From Micromonospora sp. FIMYZ51 (GTDB lineage Bacteria; Actinomycetota; Actinomycetes; Mycobacteriales; Micromonosporaceae): a stretch of 64,000 bases of DNA. A program made the position numbers and the translations under genes. Where the stretch lies: NCBI RefSeq assembly GCF_038246755.1, contig NZ_CP134706.1, forward strand, positions 3,844,001-3,908,000, read 5' to 3'. The notes beneath the pieces were generated by a model. The model was not told the DNA's origin, made no database searches, and saw only the letters and a program-made list of their open reading frames with translations. This document shows positions 32,690 through 40,794 of this stretch, piece after piece. Every line of letters starts with the position of its first letter. Within the stretch, counting starts at the first letter, position 1.

Positions 32690-33934
32690 TCAGCTCAGGC
32701 CGCCGGCCCACGGGTAGCTCTTGAGGTACGGGTCGGGCGTGATCGGCGCACCGGAGTTCCACACCTCGGTGATCAGGCCGTCCGCGCCGACCTTGCCGAC
32801 CCGCGCCGTCTTGGCGATGTGCTGGGTCGCTCCGTCCACGGTGACCAGGCCCTCGGGTGCCTCGAAGGTGATGCCGTCGGAGGCTTCGCGGACCTTCTCC
32901 ACCTCGAAGCTGCCGGCCTTCTCCACCATTGCCTTCCACAGGTAGACCGAGACGTACGCGGCCTCCATCGGGTCGCTTGTCGGCTTGTCCGCGCCGTACT
33001 TGGCCTTGTACGCCGCGACGAACTTCTCGTTCGCCGCGCCCGGGGTGGTCTGGTAGTAGTTCCAGGCGGTCAGCTGGCCCTCCAGGTACTGCGTGCCGAT
33101 GCTCTTGACCTCCTCCTCGGCGATCGACACCGACACCACAGGCATACTTGCCGCGGTCAGCCCGGCGGACTTGTACTCCTTGAAGAAGGCGACGTTGCTG
33201 TCACCGTTGAGGGTGTTGAAGACGGCGTCCGCCCCGGAGGACTTCACCTTGTTCGTGATCGTGCCGAACTCGGTGGAGCCGAGCGGGGCGTAGTCCTCCC
33301 CCAGCACCTGCATTCCGTTGGCTTCCGCGTACGCCTTGATGATTTTGTTCGCGGTACGCGGAAAGACGTAGTCGGAGCCGACGAGGTAGAGCGACTTCGC
33401 GCCCTGCGCCTTCAGGTAGTCGAGGCCGGGAACGATCTGCTGGTTCGTGGTGGCGCCGGTGTAGAAGATGTACGGCGACTGCTCCAGACCCTCGTACTGC
33501 ACGGGGTAGAACAACAGCGCCTTGTTCTTCTCGAACACCGGCTTGACCGCCTTGCGGCTGGCCGAGGTCCAGCAGCCGAAGACCGCCGCGACGCGATCCT
33601 CCCGGATCAGTTTCTCGGCCTTCTCCGCGAACGTCGGCCAGTCCGAGGCGCCGTCCTCGCCGATCGGTTGGATCTTCTTGCCGAGCACCCCGCCAGCGGC
33701 GTTGATCTCCTCGACCGCCAGCATGATCGAGTCGCGGACGGTCACCTCGCTGATGGCCATCGTGCCGGAGAGCGAGTTGAGCAGGCCGACCTTGACGGTG
33801 TCGCCGGAAACGTCGGCGCTGACACCGGCGGAGCCGCTGGAATCGGAGGTCTTGCTGCCGCACGCGGCCAGTGCGGCCACGGCGACCAGGGTCATGGCAC
33901 CCGTCAGGATGCGGCGTCCCCGCAACAGTGTCAT
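32690..33934 (-). CDS. urtA: Urea-binding lipoprotein UrtA
   Basis: A 414-residue periplasmic-type binding protein. The lipoprotein signal is [17 protein letters not shown], with the acceptor cysteine near residue 25. Diagnostic segments are [56 protein letters not shown] and [20 protein letters not shown]; the last two strongly mark UrtA. It traps urea for the UrtBCDE complex, supplying the urease encoded about 10 kb to the right. ATG at 33934 is preceded by GGGAGA. A GlnR-like pair of half sites lies upstream at 34134-34160. Confidence 0.95.
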   Translation of the reverse strand: MTLLRGRRILTGAMTLVAVAALAACGSKTSDSSGSAGVSADVSGDTVKVGLLNSLSGTMAISEVTVRDSIMLAVEEINAAGGVLGKKIQPIGEDGASDWPTFAEKAEKLIREDRVAAVFGCWTSASRKAVKPVFEKNKALLFYPVQYEGLEQSPYIFYTGATTNQQIVPGLDYLKAQGAKSLYLVGSDYVFPRTANKIIKAYAEANGMQVLGEDYAPLGSTEFGTITNKVKSSGADAVFNTLNGDSNVAFFKEYKSAGLTAASMPVVSVSIAEEEVKSIGTQYLEGQLTAWNYYQTTPGAANEKFVAAYKAKYGADKPTSDPMEAAYVSVYLWKAMVEKAGSFEVEKVREASDGITFEAPEGLVTVDGATQHIAKTARVGKVGADGLITEVWNSGAPITPDPYLKSYPWAGGLS

Positions 33935-34424
33935 CAAGTCTCCCTGCGTCGCGGTAAGGCGTGGAGTCAGCAACCCGGGAACGGACGTCGGCCCCGGGTC
34001 GAGGATGCGGATGTGGTTGTGCGGTGCGGTCCGTCGGAACTTTTCGCGCTACCCGATGCGGTGGGTGGACACCTGTCGGGTACCGATTCGGATATCGGGC
34101 AGGGAAAGCTTCGATCCGCTTCGTTGCGCGGATGTTTCCCAATCCTCAATAGACTGTTTCCGCTGGCTTGTGCCCGCACCGGGCCACAGCACGAAAAATG
34201 CCGGCGCCCCGCCGAGAAAGAATCGGCGGAATGGCACCGGCACACGATTTATGGCCACCATGGAACGACAATTTCCGTCCATCGTGGGCGAGTGTCAGCA
34301 TCCGGTCCGGCGACCGGATACTTCACACAGGAAGCATCCTATGCGGCCAGTCGGCGGGCCTGTCAAGGCACGGTCCGATCACGTCCGGCACGCCCGCCGC
34401 CAGGTCGCCGGGTGCGGTCGCCGG
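33935..34424. other. Gap of 490 bases upstream of the urt operon
   Basis: The gap lies between the urtA start and the stop of the UrtA-like gene. It should hold the urt promoter. On the leftward strand two GGAAACA boxes occur exactly 22 bases apart (GTTTC at 34134-34138 and 34156-34160 on the plus strand), the spacing of repeated b-boxes in GlnR operators, although the matching a-boxes are poor. No gene could be recognised. Confidence 0.5.
34134..34160 (-). promoter_or_regulatory. Candidate GlnR half-site pair upstream of urtA
   Basis: Two GAAAC boxes 22 bases apart match the b-box of the known GlnR consensus (GTnAC-n6-GnAAC repeated). The intervening a-box reads TTGAG, a 2-of-4 match at best, so the site is tentative. 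Nitrogen control of urea uptake by GlnR is established in actinomycetes. Confidence 0.35.
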
Positions 34425-35552
34425 TCAGAGTTCGGCGAGCACGGTGAAGTCCAGGCCATCCGCCTCGGCCAGATAGATGCGCTGGCGGACGTGCCGACGG
34501 CGCAGCCGCAGCTCACCCCGGGGCCCGTCGTACGACACCACCTCGGCGGAGGCCTCCACCGCGCGTACGTCAAGCGTGCCCGCCTCGGCGATCAGCGCGG
34601 CCAGCAGCATCACGCCCTCGTAGCACGACTCCCCCAGGCTGCCCAGCGGCGGTGCCTCCAGGCCGAAGCGGCGGGCGAACGCGCCGTGAAAGTCCAGGTT
34701 CTCCTGAGTGACCAGGCCGGCGAAGAAACCGGCCGTGCTGAACAACCGCCGGGTGTTCGCCGCCCCACTGGCCAGCAGCATGTTCTCGTCCATCAACGTG
34801 CTCAGCCGCAGGCAGCGCTGGTCCAGACCGGACCGGGCGAAGGCCCGGTTGAAGCGCACCGCGTCGGCACCGACCAGCAGCATCAGCACCGCGTCGGCGT
34901 CACTGCGCTCGATCCGGCGCAGCACCTCGGCGTACCCGTGGGTCTCCAGCGGCAGGAAGTGGTGCCCGACCACCCGGGCGCCGCTGCGCAGCGCGTAACG
35001 GTAGGCGGCACGGGTGGTCCGACGCGGCCAGACGTAGTCGTTGCCCACCACGAACCAGCGCCGCACCCCCAGGTCGGCGGCGAGCACCCGCATCGCCGGC
35101 CAGAGCTGCGCGTCCGGCGTCTCGCTGGTGAGGAAGACCCCTTCGGTACGCTCACCGCCCTCGTACAGCGCGGTGTAGACGTACGGCACCCGGTGCGCGA
35201 TCCGGGGCGCCACCGCCTGCCGTACCGAGGAGATGTGCCAGCCCGTGACGCCCTGCACCGCGCCCATCGACACCAGGGCCTCCACCTCGGCGGCGACCTC
35301 GGCCGGCGGCGCGCCGCCGTCGACCGGCACCAGCCGCAGCTCGCGGCCGAGCACCCCGCCGCGCTGGTTGACCTCCTCCACCGCGAGCTGGGCGCAGAGT
35401 TCGCAGCTCGGCCCGAACATGCCCGCCGGCCCGCGCATCGGATACACAAGCGCGATGCTGACCACACCCCGGTCGACGGTGAGCCAGGACGCCCCGGCGG
35501 TGATGCTCTCCCCCGCCGCTGGACGCCCGGACCCCGGTGCCGGCGCGGACAT
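34425..35552 (-). CDS. UrtA/AmiC-like substrate-binding-domain protein without signal peptide
   Basis: A 375-residue Peripla_BP_5 protein. It resembles UrtA and AmiC: VSIALVYPMRGPAGMFGPSC, GAVQGVTGWHISSVRQAVAP, PYVYTALYEGGERTEGVFLT and RRWFVVGNDYVWPRRTTRAAYR. No signal peptide or lipobox is seen, so it is probably cytoplasmic, as is AmiC, an amide sensor that controls an antiterminator. ATG at 35552 was taken, though GTG at 35558 and ATG at 35622 are possible and none has a good Shine-Dalgarno. It is divergent from a MarR gene and beside the urt operon, so an amide or urea sensing role is plausible. Confidence 0.72.
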   Translation of the reverse strand: MSAPAPGSGRPAAGESITAGASWLTVDRGVVSIALVYPMRGPAGMFGPSCELCAQLAVEEVNQRGGVLGRELRLVPVDGGAPPAEVAAEVEALVSMGAVQGVTGWHISSVRQAVAPRIAHRVPYVYTALYEGGERTEGVFLTSETPDAQLWPAMRVLAADLGVRRWFVVGNDYVWPRRTTRAAYRYALRSGARVVGHHFLPLETHGYAEVLRRIERSDADAVLMLLVGADAVRFNRAFARSGLDQRCLRLSTLMDENMLLASGAANTRRLFSTAGFFAGLVTQENLDFHGAFARRFGLEAPPLGSLGESCYEGVMLLAALIAEAGTLDVRAVEASAEVVSYDGPRGELRLRRRHVRQRIYLAEADGLDFTVLAEL

Positions 35553-35649
35553 GAACACATGGTGGCCGCACCCGCTGGCGAAGACCAGACCTCCCCACTG
35601 AGCGGGACGTCTCGGTACCATGACACGGCAACCGCCAGGCGGGAGTGCC

Positions 35650-36108
35650 ATGTCAGACCTTCCCGGCTCCACAGCCGACCTGCTGCCCCTGCTCACCCGC
35701 GCCGAGCGGCTGCTCGCGCGCCGGGTCGGCGGGGTGCTCGCCGACGAGTCGCTGAGCATCGAGGCGTGGCGGGTGCTCTGCCTGCTCGCCGACGGCCTGG
35801 GCCATCCGATGACCGAGATCGCCGCCGCGGCTTCCCTGCCGCCCGGCACGCTCACCAAACTGGTCGACCAACTCGTCGACCGTAACCTGGTCTTCCGCCG
35901 GGTCGACGCGATCGACCGCCGTCGCATCCGGGCCTACCTGACCGCCCGGGGCCGCCGCGAGCACGAGCGCCTCGCCGCGCGGATCCACGCCGACCTGGCC
36001 GACCTGGCCACCCCGGACGACCCCGCCCTGGCCACCCTGGCCACCCTGCTGACCAACCTCACCACCCGCCTGACCCCAACCCCAACCCCCACCCCCACCC
36101 CGGCCTAA
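35650..36108 (+). CDS. MarR-family transcriptional regulator
   Basis: A 152-residue winged-helix protein. The DNA-binding segment is MTEIAAAASLPPGTLTKLVD with the wing in VFRRVDAIDRRRIRAYLTARG, which matches the MarR DxRxxR motif. The N-terminus is helical and dimerising. The C-terminus ends in a Thr-Pro repeat (TPTPTPTPTPA), encoded by a simple C/A-rich repeat that may be unstable. GGGAG lies just before ATG at 35650. It is divergent from the AmiC-like gene, sharing a promoter region of about 97 bases, and may regulate it. An IS element lies downstream. Confidence 0.85.
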   Translation: MSDLPGSTADLLPLLTRAERLLARRVGGVLADESLSIEAWRVLCLLADGLGHPMTEIAAAASLPPGTLTKLVDQLVDRNLVFRRVDAIDRRRIRAYLTARGRREHERLAARIHADLADLATPDDPALATLATLLTNLTTRLTPTPTPTPTPA

Positions 36109-36344
36109 CCCCCACCCCACCCGTTACCTTTTGATCGTCCCCAGCCGGGGACTCCTCGGTCGCCCGGCCCGGTATGACTTCCTGCCCCTGTCGTAGGCAT
36201 GATCCGGGGGGTGTTGTCGCCGGGTCGGGTGGCGTCGGCGGACCGCTGATAGGGACACGGCCGCCCTGTTTGGGGTTGGTCTCTTCGTAACGTGGGTGCC
36301 GGCAGTCCGACGCCTGGACCTGTGGCCGAGGCCACGGACGATGC
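36109..36344 (+). other. Gap upstream of the IS110 transposase, possible bridge-RNA region
   Basis: This 236-base non-coding stretch precedes the transposase. It contains hairpins CCCC-AGCC-GGGG (36140-36151) and GTGGCC-GA-GGCCAC (about 36322-36335), and the 10-base ATAGGGACAC (36249-36258) that recurs just after the transposase. In IS110-group elements the left-end non-coding sequence encodes a structured bridge RNA. Whether this stretch, or the 86 bases inside the direct repeat, does so cannot be decided here. Confidence 0.35.
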
Positions 36345-37577
36345 GTGGAGGCGGGTGTGGTGCACGGCGGATACGGCGTCTACCTCGGGTTGGATGTCGG
36401 TAAGGGTGATCATCACGCGGTCGGGTTGGCGCCGGACGGCAAGCGGCTGCACGACGCACCGTTGCCGAACACCGAGGCTCGGCTGAGGCAGTTGTTCGAC
36501 AAACTCGCCGGCCACGGTCGGGTGCTGGTGGTGGTCGACCAGCCCGCCTCGATCGGCGCCCTGCCGGTCGCGGTGGCTCGGGCATGCGGTCATCAGGTGG
36601 CCTACCTGCCCGGCCTGGCGATGCGCCGGATCGCCGATCTGCACCCCGGAAGCGCGAAGACCGACGCCCGCGACGCCTATGTCATCGCTGATGCCGCCCG
36701 CACCCTGCCGCACACGCTGCGGCGGGTCGACGTCGGAGATGAGGCTCTGGCCGAGTTGGAGGTCCTCGTCGGCTTCGACGACGACCTCGCTGGCGAGGCC
36801 ACGCGCGTGTCGAACCGTATCCGGGGACTACTCACCCAGATTCATCCCGCCCTGGAACGGGTTCTCGGCCCGAAGGTGCACCACAAGGCCGTGCTGGAGT
36901 TGCTGTCGCGCTGCGGCGGACCGGCCGGACTCCGCAAAGCCGGTCGCCGCAAACTACTCTCGATCGCCGCCGTCCACGCACCCCGCATGGGTGAACGGCT
37001 CATCGAACAGCTCATGGCAGCCCTCGACGAACAGACCGTCACCGTCCCCGGCACCCAAGCAGCCGAGACGATCCTGCCCCGTCTCGCCGACAGCCTCCGC
37101 GACGTCCTACACCAACGCGACCAAGTCGCCGACCAGGTCGAGAGGATGCTTGATGCACACCCTCTTGCCCCGGTCCTGACATCGATGCCCGGCATCGGCG
37201 TCAGGACCGCCGCCCGGATCCTGCTCGAAGTCGGCGACGGCACCGCCTTCGCCACCCCCGGCCACCTCGCCGCCTACGCCGGCCTCGCCCCCGTCACCCG
37301 ACGCTCCGGCACCAGCATCCGCGGCGAGCACCCACCCCGAGGCGGCAACAAGAACCTCAAACGCGCGTTCTTCCTCGCCGCGTTCGCATCCCTCGCAGAC
37401 CCCGTCAGCCGCGCCTACTACGACCGCAAACGCGCCGAAGGTAAACGCCACAACGCCGCCCTCATCTGCCTCGCCCGACGCCGCTGCGACGTCCTATACG
37501 CCATGCTCCGCGACAAGATCCCCTACCAACCCCGCCCGACCAGCCCCGTCCCCGCTTGACGAAACCCATAGGGACAC
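36249..37577 (+). mobile_element. IS110-family insertion sequence
   Basis: The element contains one DEDD transposase gene and no terminal inverted repeats, as is normal for IS110. The boundaries are tentative: a 10-base direct repeat ATAGGGACAC occurs at 36249-36258 and 37568-37577, enclosing the gene with 86 bases on the left and 8 on the right. The true left end could lie further upstream. Confidence 0.6.
36345..37559 (+). CDS. IS110-family transposase
   Basis: A 404-residue protein. The N-terminal DEDD RuvC-like domain includes VYLGLDVGKGDHHAVGLAPD, VVVDQPASIGALPVA and HPGSAKTDARDAYVIADAAR. The C-terminal Transposase_20 domain shows TSMPGIGVRTAARILLEVGD and LAPVTRRSGTSIRGEHPPRG, the latter with the candidate serine nucleophile. 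The enzyme catalyses excision and insertion guided by an element-encoded RNA in characterised relatives. GTG at 36345 starts the frame; GTG at 36357 is an alternative. The reading frame is intact, so the element may be active. Confidence 0.9.
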   Translation: MEAGVVHGGYGVYLGLDVGKGDHHAVGLAPDGKRLHDAPLPNTEARLRQLFDKLAGHGRVLVVVDQPASIGALPVAVARACGHQVAYLPGLAMRRIADLHPGSAKTDARDAYVIADAARTLPHTLRRVDVGDEALAELEVLVGFDDDLAGEATRVSNRIRGLLTQIHPALERVLGPKVHHKAVLELLSRCGGPAGLRKAGRRKLLSIAAVHAPRMGERLIEQLMAALDEQTVTVPGTQAAETILPRLADSLRDVLHQRDQVADQVERMLDAHPLAPVLTSMPGIGVRTAARILLEVGDGTAFATPGHLAAYAGLAPVTRRSGTSIRGEHPPRGGNKNLKRAFFLAAFASLADPVSRAYYDRKRAEGKRHNAALICLARRRCDVLYAMLRDKIPYQPRPTSPVPA

Positions 37578-37605
37578 CCCCCACGCCCTCACCCCACCCC
37601 ATCCC

Positions 37606-37684
37606 GCGCCGATCTTGCAGTTTCGGTCGCCAAAATGCCCTTTTTGACAGCATTTGGGCCGACGAAAAGTGCATGATCGACGCG
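37606..37684. repeat. Long imperfect inverted repeat
   Basis: The left arm (37606-37640) begins GCGCCGATCTTGCAGTTTCG and the right arm (37651-37684), read in reverse, begins CGCGTCGATCATGCACTTTT. Arms of about 34 bases pair with a few mismatches around a 10-base loop. It is palindrome-rich, lower in GC than its surroundings and stands just beyond the IS element. It looks like a repetitive intergenic element or a miniature mobile element, or a strong terminator for converging transcripts. Confidence 0.65.
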
Positions 37685-37732
37685 GCAGGAGGTGGGTGAG
37701 GGGTGGGTGAGGGGTGGGTGGGGTGAGGGTGG

Positions 37733-38761
37733 TTAGCCGCCGTTGACGGGGCGGAAGTGGGGGATGGAGTGGTGGGCGCGGGCGACGCGGTTGGTGATCG
37801 GGGCGATGGCGTCGAACATGGTCCGGCCGAGCACCGCGTGGGCCCGTACCGCCGGATGGGTGCCGCCGTAGTTGTCCAGGTCTCCCAGGGAGTCGGCGAA
37901 GAACGCGTAGGTCAACGTCGGCGCGCCGGCCGCGTCGAACATGATCCCGACCTCGTGCCGGGCGGCCCCACGCGAGTCGTAGTCCGCGCCGTACTTCGTG
38001 GCGACCCGGCTGCGCTCGGCGGAGGACATGTCGCGGCGGACCCCGTCGTGGTAACCGTTGATCCAGCGCAGGATGCCGAGCAGGAAGTTGCACGACCGGG
38101 CGGAGAGCAGGGTCTTGTTCGCCAGCCGCCAGAGCAGATCGTGGGTCTCCCGGGGAGTGGTCACACCGAGGTAGAACCGGTTCGGGTTGGCCACCGGCTC
38201 CACCCGGGTGTGGGTGAAGCCCTTGGCGGCGAGGATCTGGTTGATCTCCAGCGCCGGCACCACCCGGCCGCACATCCGCACCGCCGTGTTGTCGGAGACG
38301 AGCAGCATCGCGGTGAGGAAGTTCGCCACCGTGACCTCGTCGCCCCAGACGGTCTGGAGGAAGTAGATGCCGCTGCCGCCGAGGATGATGTCGGCAGTCA
38401 GGTCGAGTCGCTGGTCGAGCCGCAGCTCGCCACGGTCGATCTTGTCCATCACGGCCACCGCGACCGCGAGCTTCTGCACGCTGTAGCCGTACGTCACCCG
38501 GTCGGCGTCGTCATCCACCACGACGGCGAGCGCACCGGCGGAGTCGACCATCGCGACGTGCGAGTGCCACAGGCCGCCGGCCCGCGCCTTCTGGTCCCGG
38601 TACACCCGCCGGATGATCTCCGGCGTCGGCTGAGGTCCGACACCGGACGGCGCTGCCGTGCCCGCCCCCGAAGCCGCCGTGGCGCTGCCCGGTGTCGCCA
38701 CCAGCGCCGCCGTTGCCGCTCCGATCCCGATCGCGGCTCGACGACTCACCTGCTTGGCCAT
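37733..38761 (-). CDS. Secreted serine beta-lactamase-like protein (class A/PBP fold)
   Basis: A 342-residue protein with a twin-arginine-like signal (SRRAAIGIGAATAALVATPG). The active-site SxxK is in YGYSVQKLAVAV, the SDN loop in LLVSDNTAVRM, and the third motif is degenerate, KYG in VATKYGAD instead of KTG or KSG. Class A beta-lactamase or D-Ala-D-Ala hydrolase folds share these boxes. Whether it destroys beta-lactams or acts on peptidoglycan cannot be told; the odd third box argues for caution. ATG at 38761 has GGGGAG upstream. It was chosen over GTG at 38812, which lacks one. Confidence 0.8.
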   Translation of the reverse strand: MAKQVSRRAAIGIGAATAALVATPGSATAASGAGTAAPSGVGPQPTPEIIRRVYRDQKARAGGLWHSHVAMVDSAGALAVVVDDDADRVTYGYSVQKLAVAVAVMDKIDRGELRLDQRLDLTADIILGGSGIYFLQTVWGDEVTVANFLTAMLLVSDNTAVRMCGRVVPALEINQILAAKGFTHTRVEPVANPNRFYLGVTTPRETHDLLWRLANKTLLSARSCNFLLGILRWINGYHDGVRRDMSSAERSRVATKYGADYDSRGAARHEVGIMFDAAGAPTLTYAFFADSLGDLDNYGGTHPAVRAHAVLGRTMFDAIAPITNRVARAHHSIPHFRPVNGG

Positions 38762-38875
38762 TCGCCACTCCCCTGACTCGCGGTTCGGCCGGCGGACGCC
38801 GGCACCGGACACACGGTGCCATACCGCCCGATCTCGCGTCGTCCGGTATCGATCCGAAGCACCGTGGCGGACCGA

Positions 38876-38923
38876 CCGGCAGCGGTGGCCCCGAAACCGC
38901 CGGCAGCGGTGGCCCCGAGACCG
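38876..38923. repeat. Two tandem 24-base repeats
   Basis: The unit CCGGCAGCGGTGGCCCCGARACCG is repeated twice with one mismatch, in the 212-base gap between the beta-lactamase-like gene start and the methyltransferase stop. No hairpin or gene is linked to it. Confidence 0.6.
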
Positions 38924-38973
38924 CCGGCCCGGTACGCGACCAGCACGTCGACCGGTCGGGCAACCGTGGCGGG

Positions 38974-39720
38974 TCAGCGGCGGATCAGCGCGAAGACGCC
39001 CCAGCCCAGGTACTCACGGCGATAGCGGACATGACGCAGCGGATCCTCGGTCAGCTCCTGCCGCAGCTCGTCGGCGAGCGGGTCGGCCCGATTGGCGTCC
39101 AGCCAGCGCCGCAGGTTGAGCCAGTGCGCCGCCGCGTAACGGTCCCAGCTGTCCTGATCGGCCAGCACCATCTCGACCAGGTCCCAACCCTGCGCACCGA
39201 AGAGCCCGACCAGGCCGGGCAGATCCCGGAAGTCGTCCCGGCTGGTGGCGTGGCAGCCCTCGACGGTCGCCTGGTCGGGCGGATCGATCCGCCAGTACGG
39301 CTCGCCGACCAACGCCATCCCGCCCGGACGCAACCACCGGTCCAGGATCTCCAGGGTGCCGGGAACACCGTCGCCGATCCAGGTGGCACCGACGCAGGCC
39401 GCCACGTCGACCGGCTCGTCGGGCGCGTACGACGCGGCGTCACCGTGTACGAACCTGACCTGTTCGGCCACGCCCAGCTCGACGGCCCGCTGCCGGGCGG
39501 CGGCGGTGAAGGCGGTGCTGATGTCGACACCGGTACCGACCACCCCGTGGTCTCGGGCCCAGGTGCAGAGCAGCTCACCCTTGCCGCTGCACAGGTCCAG
39601 GATCGACGTGCCCGGGGCGAGCTTCAGCGCCCGGCCCAGGGTGGCCAGCTTGCCCGCGTCGAACGGGTTGAGGATGCGGAGGTCGCCCTCCCGGATGACG
39701 AAACTACGCGGCAGGTCCAT
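38974..39720 (-). CDS. Class I SAM-dependent methyltransferase
   Basis: A 248-residue protein. The SAM-binding motif I is TSILDLCSGKGELLCTWARD, followed by the acidic loop VGTGVDISTAFTAAARQRAV and the post-motif AACVGATWIGDGV. The C-terminal cap is rich in Trp and Arg and ends WGVFALIRR. The substrate is unknown; the fold is that of small-molecule methyltransferases. ATG at 39720 is the clear start. It converges on nothing and lies 114 bases from the DUF6968 fusion gene stop, in the same direction as the urease operon. Confidence 0.85.
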   Translation of the reverse strand: MDLPRSFVIREGDLRILNPFDAGKLATLGRALKLAPGTSILDLCSGKGELLCTWARDHGVVGTGVDISTAFTAAARQRAVELGVAEQVRFVHGDAASYAPDEPVDVAACVGATWIGDGVPGTLEILDRWLRPGGMALVGEPYWRIDPPDQATVEGCHATSRDDFRDLPGLVGLFGAQGWDLVEMVLADQDSWDRYAAAHWLNLRRWLDANRADPLADELRQELTEDPLRHVRYRREYLGWGVFALIRR

Positions 39721-39834
39721 GAGGCCCGCACGTTAACCGCCCGCACCGCCTCGGCCAACCGAATAAACGAGACCGGCAGCAGGGCGGTGGAGGCGAGGCG
39801 GATGCTGGCCGAGGGCGGCAAGGCGGTTACTGGT

Positions 39835-40794
39835 TCAGAGCGCGCTGATGCTGCCCGTCGCGCGCTCGCGGCGGGACAGCGCACGGACCACCGCGAGGGA
39901 CCCGTGTCGCCCGGCGGCGATCCGGCTGAGCAGGTCGATCGTCAGTTCGGTTGCGGCGGCCGGCAGGTCGGGGGTCGGCAGGTCGAGGCTGACCGCCAGA
40001 TCGTCGGTGTGCACCACCAACTCCATCAGCCGGGTCGACAGGAAGTCATCGATGGCGAGGCCCCAGTCGCCGAGGTCGACGATCCGGTGCGACGGCTGTG
40101 CCGGCACCGTGTGGCGCAGCTTCGCCAGCACCCCGTCGACCTCGGCGACGAGTTGGCGGGCGGTGGTCTCGGCAGCCGCCCGTTCGCTCCGTTCCCGGAT
40201 GTCGGTGTTGTCCGCCTCATCCGCGCCGGTGGTCACCCAGGCGCTGCGGGTGAAGTGCGCCGACACGTCGATCGCGGAGTGTCCGGGTGGCGCGGCGAGC
40301 AACGCCGCCGTCCGGGTGATCTGGTTGGCGAGGTGCCGGGCCAGCCCGCCGGTGGAGTAGTACGGCAGGGCGCTCGGGCTCGTCCAGCGCTCGGCCAGCA
40401 CCGGCGTACGCAGCAACGCGGCGGCGACGTCGGCGGCGGCGAGGTAGGCGTGCCGGGTGGTGTCATCCCGGGGCGCCAGACCCGGATCGACGCAGAGACC
40501 GAACTCCGGCTGTCCCAGCCAGTCCAATCGGGCCGAGGTCTGCTCGGCGTGCTCCGTCAGCAGCAGCCGCACGCGGTACGCGGCCAGCAGCATCGCCTGT
40601 AGGGAGTCCACCCCGAACGCGGCGTCGACCGCACGGTCGCCCAGCCCTTCGAGCTGAAAAGGGCAGCACCAGTCACCGCCCGGCAACGGGTCGGGGTGCG
40701 GCTTGCCGAAGCGGACGATTACCTCCGACGTGCCACCGTCTGGCACGACCATCGCGATCCGCCGCTCGGCGACGACCTCACCCAGCTCGTACAA
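39835..40794 (-). CDS. DUF6968/mycothiol-dependent maleylpyruvate isomerase-like fusion protein
   Basis: A 319-residue protein in two parts. Residues 1-95 resemble DUF6968 (VAERRIAMVVPDGGTSEVIV and AFGVDSLQAMLLAAYRVRLL). Residues 120-319 look like a DinB/MDMPI-type domain (LAAADVAAALLRTPVLAERW, LARHLANQITRTAALL, STRLMELVVHTDDLAVSLDL), a family often linked to mycothiol-dependent reactions. The frame is open across both. TTG at 40794 is favoured because GAGGAG lies 7 bases upstream, inside ureD; ATG at 40752 has no such box. It overlaps ureD by 17 bases and is coupled to the urease operon, though a role in urease is not known. Confidence 0.68.
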   Translation of the reverse strand: MYELGEVVAERRIAMVVPDGGTSEVIVRFGKPHPDPLPGGDWCCPFQLEGLGDRAVDAAFGVDSLQAMLLAAYRVRLLLTEHAEQTSARLDWLGQPEFGLCVDPGLAPRDDTTRHAYLAAADVAAALLRTPVLAERWTSPSALPYYSTGGLARHLANQITRTAALLAAPPGHSAIDVSAHFTRSAWVTTGADEADNTDIRERSERAAAETTARQLVAEVDGVLAKLRHTVPAQPSHRIVDLGDWGLAIDDFLSTRLMELVVHTDDLAVSLDLPTPDLPAAATELTIDLLSRIAAGRHGSLAVVRALSRRERATGSISAL

